Assembly: GCA_029256005.1 (NCBI GenBank)
Contig: JAQSYS010000090.1
Span: 1 to 7,015, forward strand
Source: Sedimentibacter sp.
GTDB lineage: Bacteria > Bacillota > Clostridia > Tissierellales > Sedimentibacteraceae
Direction of reading: 5' to 3'
DNA: 7,015 nucleotides
The notes below the pieces were generated by a model. The model was not told the DNA's origin and made no database searches. It saw only the letters and a program-made list of their open reading frames with translations. Of the stretch, positions 1 through 5,967 are shown piece after piece (position 1 is the stretch's first letter; every line of letters starts with the position of its first letter). A program made the position numbers and the translations under genes.

Positions 1-15
1 AGGAAAGTTATTTAT

Positions 16-372
16 CTAATTGCCGCATTCATCATGATGTTGATGTTCGTGACAAACAGATCCTGTGGATTTAAGTTTACCAGATATATACTGTTCTGCG
101 GCCACTTTTGCATTTCCTCTTGCACCTGTAACCACTTCTATTCCTTTTTCATTAAATATTTCTATAGCTCCGCTGCCCATTCCTCCGGCTATTATAACGT
201 TAACTCCCATATCATTCAAGAAATTAGGTAAGAAACCCGGTTTGTGTCCTGGATTAGCTATTATTTCACTTTTTACTATTTTGTTGTTTTCAGCTTCAAA
301 AATACTGAAACTTTCACAATGTCCAAAATGTTCTGTAACCATTTCGCCTTCACTTGCTACTGCAATTTTCAT
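16..372 (-). CDS. NifX/NifB-type dinitrogenase iron-molybdenum cofactor domain protein C, His/Cys-rich tail
   Basis: A 118-residue member of the NifX-like family, from a different branch than A and B. It has MKIAVASEGEMVTEHFGHCESF at its start (the family HFGH motif, H15 and H18, with C19), then a GGMGSGAIE loop (residues 63-71) and VVTGARGNA. The last dozen residues are rich in possible metal ligands: C107, H108, H110, H112, H113 and C116. It probably binds or delivers a metal cluster together with the two ATPases. GGAGG at 380-384 lies inside the last codons of ATPase 2, and the start ATG shares one base with that gene's TAA stop, so translation is coupled. No terminator is seen in the 15 bases after the stop, so the operon may continue beyond the left edge. 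Confidence 0.93.
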   Translation of the reverse strand: MKIAVASEGEMVTEHFGHCESFSIFEAENNKIVKSEIIANPGHKPGFLPNFLNDMGVNVIIAGGMGSGAIEIFNEKGIEVVTGARGNAKVAAEQYISGKLKSTGSVCHEHQHHDECGN

Positions 373-1253
373 TATATTTCCTCCATGAAATTTAAAATTT
401 TAATGGTTTCTTTGTATACTTTTATTGCAGCATTACCTGCAACGCAATCAATGTCAACAATACTCTGTCCGTTATTTATTGCTTTAACAGCATTTGGGTC
501 AAATGGTATTTCACCTGCAAATGGTATGTTGCAACTTTTGCAAAACAATTCTATTTTTGTTGTATTTTCAATATTAGTATTATATTTATTAATACATACA
601 GCAACTTTAGTTTGAAATTTTGAAGCAGTCTTTATAATTCTCTCCAGATCATTTATGCCAGATATTGATGGTTCTGCTACTATCAAAACCATACTTACTC
701 CGCTTATTGAAGCTATTACAGGACACCCAATTCCAGGAGAACCATCAATAATAGCCAGTTCAGCAATCGGTGCAGATGCTTTCATCTGTTTTTTAACTTC
801 TGTAACAAGCATTCCCGATGTGCCGCTGCCCATTTTTAATTGTGCGGTTGAAAATACAACATCATCTTCATAAAGCTTCAATTCTCCGGCAATATTAGGA
901 ACAAGGGATACTGCATTTGTCTTGCATACAGCCTGGCATACACCGCATCCTTCACATGCAAATTTGTCAACTTTATATTCGTTAGATACGCTATCTACCT
1001 TTATTGCATCAAATCTGCAGCATTCTCTGCACATGTCACACTGCACGCATAAGTCCGTATTTATTTCAGCTTTGGGTAACCCGAAATAATCTGTTTTTTT
1101 AGGTTCTGACGGCTGTTGCATAATGAGGTGTAAATTAGGTGCATCTACATCACAATCAGCATAAGCCCTTGCGTTTGCTAATTTTATAAACGCGCTGGCA
1201 ACAGTTGTTTTTCCTGTACCACCCTTGCCGCTAAGAATTAATAGCTGTTTCAT
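372..1253 (-). CDS. Ferredoxin-domain MinD/ParA-family P-loop ATPase 2
   Basis: A 293-residue relative of ATPase 1 with the same plan but clearly diverged. The deviant Walker A is SGKGGTGKTT (residues 8-17), switch I is YADCDVDAPN (D33, D35) and Walker B is LAIIDGSPGIGCP (D170). The ferredoxin insert has C69, C72, C75, C79 and C100, C103, C106, C110, again predicted to bind two 4Fe-4S clusters, with an extra C78. A CKSC pair (C238, C241) late in the protein is absent from ATPase 1. A perfect AAGGAGG at 1260-1266, 6 nt before the ATG, lies inside the end of the ATPase 1 gene. Its own stop overlaps the start of NifX-like C by one base. The partner relation with ATPase 1 is inferred from the overlap and from known paired loci. 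Confidence 0.93.
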   Translation of the reverse strand: MKQLLILSGKGGTGKTTVASAFIKLANARAYADCDVDAPNLHLIMQQPSEPKKTDYFGLPKAEINTDLCVQCDMCRECCRFDAIKVDSVSNEYKVDKFACEGCGVCQAVCKTNAVSLVPNIAGELKLYEDDVVFSTAQLKMGSGTSGMLVTEVKKQMKASAPIAELAIIDGSPGIGCPVIASISGVSMVLIVAEPSISGINDLERIIKTASKFQTKVAVCINKYNTNIENTTKIELFCKSCNIPFAGEIPFDPNAVKAINNGQSIVDIDCVAGNAAIKVYKETIKILNFMEEI

Positions 1254-2091
1254 ATTCTACCTCCTTAGCAACAATTTTAAGAAGCGAAGAAAACATTTCT
1301 CTGTATTTTTCATTTTCTCTTGTTAATATGAGCGCATTTGAATTTATTTTTCCAAGTTCATTGTCAAAAGGTATTTTGCCTAATATTTTAATATTATTCT
1401 CCATGCAGAATTTTTCAGAAGGATTTTCGCCATCCAGACACTTGTTTAACACTGCCCCAAAAGGCTTGTTAAACAGCTTTACCAATTCATAAACAATATT
1501 TAAATTATGAACTCCAAATAAAGTAGGTTCAGCCACCAAAATACAGTAATCTGCATCCTTTATGCTTTCCATTACTACACATGCACTCCCGGGAGGACAG
1601 TCAATGAAAACATATTCCCTTTTATCTGCTTCTTCATTATCCAGCAAACTTTTAATAATGGGAACTCCTGATGCTTCACCGGTATTTAATATTCCTGTTA
1701 TAACCGTGACATTATCAGAAACACCTGTCTGAACCTCTCCGATTATTTTTTCTCTTTCTGAAATAGCTTTTTCAGGACAAAGCAATGAGCATCCTCCGCA
1801 AGAATGACACACCTCATCAAAAATAATTATTTTTTTATTAATGTATGCCAAAGCATTGAACTTACAAAATTCTACACATTTGCGGCACCCATTGCAGAGA
1901 TTTTCATCAGCAATTGGTATTTTAACAGAAATATTTTTTTTACTCACATTATGAGGCTTGAAAAACAAGTGCCCGTTAGGTTCTTCAACATCGCAATCTA
2001 TGTATACTGATTCTTTTGAAGCAGCAGCCAAGTTAACTGATACAAGTGTTTTACCTGTGCCTCCCTTTCCGCTTAGCACAGCAATCTTCAT
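1231..2091 (-). CDS. Ferredoxin-domain MinD/ParA-family P-loop ATPase 1
   Basis: A 286-residue cytoplasmic ATPase. It has the deviant Walker A motif SGKGGTGKT (residues 7-15, with signature lysine K9), switch I YIDCDVEEPN (D34) and Walker B VFIDCPPG (D164). LVAEPT and VLNKC follow later, as expected for the MinD/Mrp/NBP35 class. Inserted after switch I is a two-cluster ferredoxin module: C66, C69, C72, C76 and C95, C98, C101, C105, each C-x2-C-x2-C-x3-C, predicted to hold two 4Fe-4S clusters. Such paired ferredoxin-ATPases accompany NifX-like proteins in the Desulfovibrio orange protein locus and in many anaerobes. They probably act in ATP-driven assembly or transfer of a metal cluster; this is inference. 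The ATG at 2091 is chosen because of its GGAGG and the canonical N-terminus. The gene overlaps the next by 23 nt, so the two are probably co-translated and may form a heterodimer. Confidence 0.93.
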   Translation of the reverse strand: MKIAVLSGKGGTGKTLVSVNLAAASKESVYIDCDVEEPNGHLFFKPHNVSKKNISVKIPIADENLCNGCRKCVEFCKFNALAYINKKIIIFDEVCHSCGGCSLLCPEKAISEREKIIGEVQTGVSDNVTVITGILNTGEASGVPIIKSLLDNEEADKREYVFIDCPPGSACVVMESIKDADYCILVAEPTLFGVHNLNIVYELVKLFNKPFGAVLNKCLDGENPSEKFCMENNIKILGKIPFDNELGKINSNALILTRENEKYREMFSSLLKIVAKEVEYETAINS

Positions 2092-2092
2092 A

Positions 2093-2461
2093 TTAATTTC
2101 CTCCGTGGTGGTGAAATCCTGCATGGACTTCTTCAAGCAATGATAATTTTCCTTCTATATAAGCTTCAATATTATCATCTATTGAGTTGTTTATTGTCTT
2201 GTACATATGAATATTGGCAGCATTTATAACATCTGCCGCATTTTCTCCGCATCTTGGTGTTATTAATGCATCAATTTCATTGTCAACTAATAATTGTGCA
2301 GCTTTAATTCCTGCACCTCCCTGACTTGAAGCAGCTTTGTTATCAAGAAAAACAAAATCTCTTTTAACTGTATCATAAATCAAGAAATACGGTGTACGGC
2401 CAAAGGAAATACACACATTTGATTTCATGAATCCTTCATCTGTAGGAATTGCTATTTTCAT
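2093..2461 (-). CDS. NifX/NifB-type dinitrogenase iron-molybdenum cofactor domain protein B
   Basis: A 122-residue paralogue of NifX-like A, with the same landmarks: MKIAIPTDE, ISFGRTPY (residues 18-25), SQGGAGIKAAQ and ITPRCGENA with C71. The C-terminus carries more histidines (VHAGFHHHGGN: H113, H117, H118, H119), which with C71 could form a metal site. It probably binds or delivers a metal or Fe-S cluster with the two ferredoxin-ATPases encoded directly after it. It has its own operator-flanked promoter. The stop codon TAA ends 1 nt before the start of ATPase 1, and the ATPase ribosome-binding site lies inside the last codons of this gene, so translation is probably coupled. This makes B the NifX-like partner most closely tied to the ATPases. 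The ligand is not known. Confidence 0.92.
   Translation of the reverse strand: MKIAIPTDEGFMKSNVCISFGRTPYFLIYDTVKRDFVFLDNKAASSQGGAGIKAAQLLVDNEIDALITPRCGENAADVINAANIHMYKTINNSIDDNIEAYIEGKLSLLEEVHAGFHHHGGN
2100..2104 (-). promoter_or_regulatory. Ribosome-binding site that fixes the start of ATPase 1
   Basis: GGAGG on the minus strand, 8 nt before the ATG at 2091-2089. It lies within the end of the NifX-like B coding region. A longer open frame beginning with TTG at 2136 has no ribosome-binding site and would add 15 residues before the canonical MKIAVLSGKGG start. Confidence 0.85.
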
Positions 2462-2481
2462 AAACTTTCTCCTCTGTTATA

Positions 2482-2495
2482 TTGACATATGTCAG
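2482..2495. promoter_or_regulatory. Putative operator, site 1 (downstream of the NifX-like B start point)
   Basis: TTGACATATGTCAG on the plus strand. Positions 2483-2494 are a perfect 12-bp palindrome, TGACATATGTCA, the best copy of the five. It lies 8 nt past the -10 box, at about +2 to +15, and ends roughly 20 nt before the start codon. Its centre is 37 bp from that of site 2. Confidence 0.75.
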
Positions 2496-2503
2496 ATAAA
2501 TCA

Positions 2504-2532
2504 ATTTTACCCCCGTTTTTGTCATATGTCAA
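2504..2532 (-). promoter_or_regulatory. Strong predicted promoter of NifX-like gene B
   Basis: On the minus strand, TTGACA (2532-2527), a 17-bp spacer containing a G-run, and TAAAAT (2509-2504). Transcription should start near 2497, giving a short leader of about 36 nt. Operator site 2 contains the -35 box, and site 1 begins 8 nt after the -10 box, repeating the layout at NifX-like A. The gene can thus be transcribed separately even if readthrough from gene A also occurs; no terminator is visible between A and B. Confidence 0.8.
2519..2532. promoter_or_regulatory. Putative operator, site 2 (overlaps -35 of NifX-like B)
   Basis: TTGTCATATGTCAA on the plus strand, core CATATG at 2523-2528. It is a 14-bp palindrome with a single mismatched pair and shares its first 13 bases with site 5. 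Read on the minus strand, it supplies the -35 hexamer TTGACA. Confidence 0.75.
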
Positions 2533-2584
2533 TAATGTATTATATTTTTAATCGGTGTTAGGACTTAATACTCATGAAGATTTA

Positions 2585-2947
2585 CTATTCATGTCCATGA
2601 AATCCTTCGTGAAACTTATCTAGAAGATAAAGTTCTTCTCCAATGAATTTTTCAATATTTTGTTTTACAGTTCCATTAATCCCTTTGTAGATCAGCACCT
2701 CTGCACTGCTCAATGCCTTCTCAGCATTTTCGCCGCAACGAAGTGTAATTAGAGCCTTTATTCCATTATCGGCAACTACCTGTGCCACCCTTACTCCGGC
2801 TCCTCCTTGTGCTACAACAGCGCTGTTATCCAAAAATTCGCTCTCTTTTGTAATTGTGTTGTACAGAAGTATATATGGTGCACGGCCAAAGGACTCATTT
2901 ATGTTGGAGTCCATAGATTTTTCTTCTGTAGGAATTGCTATTTTCAT
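2585..2947 (-). CDS. NifX/NifB-type dinitrogenase iron-molybdenum cofactor domain protein A
   Basis: A 120-residue small cytoplasmic protein of the Nitro_FeMo-Co (NifX/NifY/NifB C-terminal) family, with a ribonuclease H-like fold. Visible family features are the N-terminal strand MKIAIPTEE, NESFGRAPY (residues 17-25), the glycine loop AQGGAGVRVAQ, and the ITLRCGENA loop with C71. The tail ends FHEGFHGHE, with H113, H117 and H119 as possible metal ligands together with C71. Members bind or carry metal clusters such as FeMo-co precursors or the Mo-Cu cluster of the Desulfovibrio orange protein. The gene is the first of the cluster; AAGGAG precedes its ATG. By eye about half its residues match NifX-like B downstream, so the two are tandem duplicates. 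No nitrogenase gene is in the window, so a FeMo-co role is not implied; the bound cluster is unknown. Confidence 0.92.
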   Translation of the reverse strand: MKIAIPTEEKSMDSNINESFGRAPYILLYNTITKESEFLDNSAVVAQGGAGVRVAQVVADNGIKALITLRCGENAEKALSSAEVLIYKGINGTVKQNIEKFIGEELYLLDKFHEGFHGHE

Positions 2948-3007
2948 ATTTACACTCCTTTTAAATTTATTTTAATTACTTGCTCAACTATATTAATATT
3001 ATAGTTT

Positions 3008-3021
3008 TTGACATATGTTAT
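3008..3021. promoter_or_regulatory. Putative operator, site 3 (downstream of the NifX-like A start point)
   Basis: TTGACATATGTTAT on the plus strand, core CATATG at 3012-3017. The left half is a perfect match to the shared consensus; the right half has two changes. It lies 10 nt past the -10 box, at about +4 to +17. Confidence 0.7.
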
Positions 3022-3031
3022 TTATAATTTT

Positions 3032-3059
3032 ATTATAACCATTTTGCGACATATGTCAA
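3032..3059 (-). promoter_or_regulatory. Strong predicted promoter of NifX-like gene A
   Basis: On the minus strand, TTGACA (3059-3054), a 16-bp spacer and TATAAT (3037-3032) give two perfect consensus hexamers. Transcription should start near 3025, leaving a leader of about 78 nt that is AT-rich and shows no strong structure. The -35 hexamer is part of operator site 4, and site 3 lies 10 nt downstream of the -10 box. Such a strong promoter bracketed by two operators suggests repression with high output once relieved. Confidence 0.85.
3046..3059. promoter_or_regulatory. Putative operator, site 4 (overlaps -35 of NifX-like A)
   Basis: GCGACATATGTCAA on the plus strand, core CATATG at 3050-3055. 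The inner GACATATGTC is a perfect 10-bp palindrome. On the minus strand its left half supplies the complete -35 hexamer TTGACA, so a bound protein would compete with sigma factor. Its centre is 38 bp from that of site 3. Confidence 0.75.
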
Positions 3060-3134
3060 TAACTCTTTTAAAATAAAAGAAATGTAATCACATAAATGTT
3101 TATTAAAGGAGTTGAAGATGTAATTAAATGATAT

Positions 3135-3171
3135 GTAAAAATAAGTAGCCTGAATTCTCGGGCTACTTATT
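3135..3171 (-). terminator. Intrinsic terminator of the reductase gene
   Basis: A perfect 11-bp stem (AATAAGTAGCC at 3140-3150 with GGCTACTTATT at 3161-3171) encloses a 10-nt loop. On the minus strand it is followed by TTATTTTTAC, a U-rich tract. The hairpin begins about 11 nt after the reductase stop codon. The plus-strand side has no U tract, so it serves the minus strand. It separates the reductase unit from the NifX/MinD cluster. Confidence 0.9.
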
Positions 3172-3181
3172 GGCTAAAAAA

Positions 3182-5008
3182 TTATCTTGAAGCAACTTCT
3201 CCTGCTAATTTACCAAAAACAACAGTGTCTACAACAGCATTGCCTCCTAGACGATTAGCGCCATGTATGCCTCCGGTAACTTCTCCCGCTGCTAACAATC
3301 CTTCAATTATTTCACCGTCAGTATTTAAAACATGACATTCTGTATCTATTTGTATACCACCCATTGTATGGTGAACGGCAGGTACACGTGGTGTTGCAAT
3401 AAAAGGACCGGTTTGAAGTTTTACAGAGAAAAGTGTTCGTCCAAATTCATCAGTACCTGATTCTACGCTGGCATTGAACTTATCAAATGTATTTTGCAAG
3501 TTTTCAGGGTTTGCTCCTATTTTCTCTGCTAATTCTGCAATGGTATCTGCTATAAATATGTCTCCGTTTGCTTCTGCATCCTTAAAAGGTGTACCATCTG
3601 TTGTTTTTCCTTCTACAATTGATGGAGCATTATCATCAGCAGATTCAACAATATACATCATACCACCTGTTTGTGCCAAAATAGCAGAGCATATTTCATC
3701 ACGACGTCCGTCTTCGCGTACAAAACGATTACCTTCTTTGTTAACAAACATGATTTTGTCTGTACCTGACAATCCTCTTGGAGTGTATCCAAGCATTTTA
3801 CCGGTTTTAGGATTTCCCAAATACAAAAGCTGAATTTGTTCCATATCAACAAGATTTGCGCCGGCTTCTTTTGCCATGTAAATACCATCTCCTGTAATAC
3901 CTGAAGTGTTAGTATTTAAAACCGAAGGTCCTAAATCAGCCCACTTTCCAGAAGTATTGTATTCTTGTCTCATTTCCACGTTACCTGCAAATCCGCCTGT
4001 TGTAATTATAACATTTTTATTTGCTTTAATTGTATATTCATTTCCATTTTTGTCGGTTGCTATAACTCCGACAACTTTTTTGCCATCCATAATCAAGCTT
4101 TCGCCCTTTGTTTCAGTGAGAATTTCAACTTTATCGCCTTTAGCTTCAAGGTTTTTCATATATGTGTTAATATAGCCTGTACCCATTATGTCGACAGATG
4201 AATGTGTTCTTCTGTAAAGCGAACCGGCTCCCTGTGAAATTTGATTTTTAAACTCTACGCCTAAACTTTTCAACCATTGATATCCATCATAAGCGTTTCC
4301 ACACAGAACTTTCACTAAGTCTAAATTACCGACTTTGTCTCCGCCTTCCCATGTTTGCTTCGTATAAAACTCAACTGAGTCTTCTATTCCTTCAGGCTCT
4401 TGAAGTTCTGGGTCTGGACAGTTGTATATACCGCCGCAAACCAAAGTGTTACCACCGACGCTTGCAAGTTTTTCAACTACAATTACACTTGCACCAGCAT
4501 CTGAAGCTGAAACTGCAGCAGCAAGTCCGGCACCGCCTCCGCCGACAATAACAACGTCAGCAGATTTTTCAATTTTTTGAGGTGCTGCTTTTTCCGGTCC
4601 ATTTGCCTTTAAAGCTGCAACATCTGCCCCAGCTTGATTCAAGCAATCTTCAACAGCTGACAATACAGCCATACTTGAAATTGTTGCACCTGTCAATGTA
4701 TCAACCTCAAGAGTTTGTCCTTCAACAACAACTGCAGGTATTACTTCTAATGGTTTTGACCCAATTCCGCTCGTTTCCCTGTTTTCAAGAACTGCAACCT
4801 TTTCAATTTTATTTTCGCTTACTGTAACAGCAACCTTTATATTGCCATTATGTCCCTTAACAGTTGCTTCATAAGTTCCTGCTTTGTAAAGTGATTTTGC
4901 TTCTTCAACAACTTCCTTGCTTTCACTTTCGGCCGGTTTAGCAGCACTGCAAGATGCAAGGCTAAATACCATTAAAAAACATAATAAAATAGATAAAAAC
5001 TTCTTCAT
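3182..5008 (-). CDS. Secreted FMN/FAD-dependent reductase lipoprotein (fumarate/urocanate reductase-like)
   Basis: A 608-residue predicted lipoprotein acting on the outer face of the membrane. Residues 1-20 are a lipoprotein signal (MKKF, hydrophobic core, lipobox LASC with C20). Residues about 40-125 form an FMN_bind domain with the flavinylation motif DTLTGATISS; T109 is the predicted site of covalent FMN, added by an ApbE transferase not seen here. From about 150 runs a flavocytochrome c-type FAD domain: dinucleotide fold DVVIVGGGGAGLAAA, E179, and near the end GEVTGGIHGANRLGGNA. Residues matching the 2-enoate reductase active site are R436 (GRRDE), H546/H547 (HHTMGG) and R586 (GANR). Y279 lies about where fumarate reductases have histidine and urocanate reductase has tyrosine. 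The family passes electrons to unsaturated acids such as fumarate, urocanate or cinnamates; the substrate here is unknown. AGGAGG precedes the ATG, and a strong terminator follows. Confidence 0.92.
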   Translation of the reverse strand: MKKFLSILLCFLMVFSLASCSAAKPAESESKEVVEEAKSLYKAGTYEATVKGHNGNIKVAVTVSENKIEKVAVLENRETSGIGSKPLEVIPAVVVEGQTLEVDTLTGATISSMAVLSAVEDCLNQAGADVAALKANGPEKAAPQKIEKSADVVIVGGGGAGLAAAVSASDAGASVIVVEKLASVGGNTLVCGGIYNCPDPELQEPEGIEDSVEFYTKQTWEGGDKVGNLDLVKVLCGNAYDGYQWLKSLGVEFKNQISQGAGSLYRRTHSSVDIMGTGYINTYMKNLEAKGDKVEILTETKGESLIMDGKKVVGVIATDKNGNEYTIKANKNVIITTGGFAGNVEMRQEYNTSGKWADLGPSVLNTNTSGITGDGIYMAKEAGANLVDMEQIQLLYLGNPKTGKMLGYTPRGLSGTDKIMFVNKEGNRFVREDGRRDEICSAILAQTGGMMYIVESADDNAPSIVEGKTTDGTPFKDAEANGDIFIADTIAELAEKIGANPENLQNTFDKFNASVESGTDEFGRTLFSVKLQTGPFIATPRVPAVHHTMGGIQIDTECHVLNTDGEIIEGLLAAGEVTGGIHGANRLGGNAVVDTVVFGKLAGEVASR

Positions 5009-5075
5009 AACTCCTCCTGATAATTTTTTAATTTAAAACCTATTAATTAAGATAACAAATTATCCGTAAAAAGTA

Positions 5076-5103
5076 TGTATAAAATTCGTTATTTTTTTTA
5101 CAA
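5076..5103 (-). promoter_or_regulatory. Possible promoter of the flavoprotein reductase gene
   Basis: On the minus strand, TTGTAA (5103-5098), a 16-bp spacer and TATACA (5081-5076) make a moderate promoter in very AT-rich DNA. A perfect 10-bp palindrome, ACAATATTGT (5100-5109), overlaps the -35 box and could be a regulator site. No CATATG-type operator is present here. Several weaker alternatives exist in this AT-rich gap, so confidence is limited. Confidence 0.4.
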
Positions 5104-5129
5104 TATTGTTCAATTTTGCTAAATAATTT

Positions 5130-5879
5130 TCAACATTCTAAAAAATGAGTTTTCCTGTATTCTAATGGGGTCATTCCAACATTACTTTTAAATACATGAG
5201 TAAAATAATGTTGATCTGAATATCCGATTACATCCGAAATTGTCTTAACAGAATAATATTCTTTATGTATCAATAGTTTTTTAGCACTCTCCATTCTCAA
5301 TTTTGTTAAATAGCTACTGAAATTTAATCCGGTCTCTTCTTTGATTTTACTATATATGCTGGTGCGGCATATATTGAATTTTTCTTCAAGCAGCTTTATA
5401 GACATATCAGAATTATTGTAATTTTCGTCAATAAATTTTATTATAGATATCGAGGCAGATTTATTGTTATTGTAGAAATTTAAATGCTTAATTGTTTCAA
5501 TCACTTTTGTATAATAATTGATACATTTTGAAATAGTCTTATCAAAGACATCATAATCCACAGGTTTGATGAGATATACCACTACGTCATATTCTATTGC
5601 TTTCTGAGCAAAACTCAAGTCGTTGGAATTTGTCAAAACAATAACTATGGAACCCAAGTCCATTTCACGTATTCTTTTAATACATCTTAAATAATTATCT
5701 TTTATTATATCTAAATCTATAATAATAAGTTCTGGCATAAGTTTTTTAACTATGTTAAGGATTTCTTTCTCACCATCTGCAGTCCCGCCAATTTTAATTT
5801 CAATTTTATGATTTTCAATATGATGTGTTAAATCTAGCATCAATTGTTTATTATCTACAGCTATTAATGCATGAAGCAT
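5130..5879 (-). CDS. Orphan response regulator, receiver plus AraC-type DNA-binding domain (YesN-like)
   Basis: A 249-residue cytoplasmic regulator. Residues 1-125 form a receiver domain: the predicted phosphoacceptor is D55 in LIIIDLD, with T83 (VLTN) and K105 followed by P106 (LIKP) as the switch and lysine residues. Residues about 143-245 form an AraC/XylS double HTH. The second HTH is typical: TISDVIGYSDQHYFTHVFK, then GMTPLEYR. The acidic pocket is weakened, because the usual DD(E) after strand 1 reads D9-N10-K11, which may reduce Mg2+ binding. The ATG is preceded by AGGAGG at 8 nt spacing. No histidine kinase is in the window. It lies 88 bp after the DUF134 gene with no convincing promoter or terminator between them, and 121 bp before the reductase gene, which is its most likely target. 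That pairing is an inference from position. Confidence 0.9.
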   Translation of the reverse strand: MLHALIAVDNKQLMLDLTHHIENHKIEIKIGGTADGEKEILNIVKKLMPELIIIDLDIIKDNYLRCIKRIREMDLGSIVIVLTNSNDLSFAQKAIEYDVVVYLIKPVDYDVFDKTISKCINYYTKVIETIKHLNFYNNNKSASISIIKFIDENYNNSDMSIKLLEEKFNICRTSIYSKIKEETGLNFSSYLTKLRMESAKKLLIHKEYYSVKTISDVIGYSDQHYFTHVFKSNVGMTPLEYRKTHFLEC

Positions 5880-5967
5880 ACTTATTCCTCCTGATTGTCA
5901 TTTCTTTGCTGCAATTCTTTATTCTTCTTATAACACTAACTCCAAGCACAGCATAATAAATTTAGTT

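Noticed and set aside
34..615. Plus-strand open frames across the NifX-like C and ATPase 2 genes, and similar ones elsewhere.
   Set aside because: They mirror well-supported minus-strand genes, match no recognisable family and lack ribosome-binding sites.
2092..2136. Longer version of ATPase 1 starting at a TTG at 2136.
   Set aside because: No ribosome-binding site precedes it, it would overlap NifX-like B by 44 nt, and the ATG at 2091 has GGAGG and gives the standard MinD-type N-terminus.
16..2947. Calling the small proteins nifX or nifB of a nitrogenase system.
   Set aside because: They share the domain only; there are no nifHDK or radical-SAM NifB sequences, and the context is ORP-like. 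Gene symbols would mislead.
2482..3059. Reading the repeated palindromes as a mobile-element end or a CRISPR array.
   Set aside because: The copies are short and imperfect, sit at fixed distances from promoter boxes, and have no transposase, spacer pattern or target-site duplication.
3096..3131. An 11-codon plus-strand reading frame (ATG to TGA) between the reductase and NifX-like A.
   Set aside because: It has no ribosome-binding site and no visible promoter, and the hairpin after it lacks a U tract on that strand.
4189..4196. TGTCGACA palindrome inside the reductase gene.
   Set aside because: Only 8 bp, in coding sequence, without a second copy or a promoter; chance explains it.
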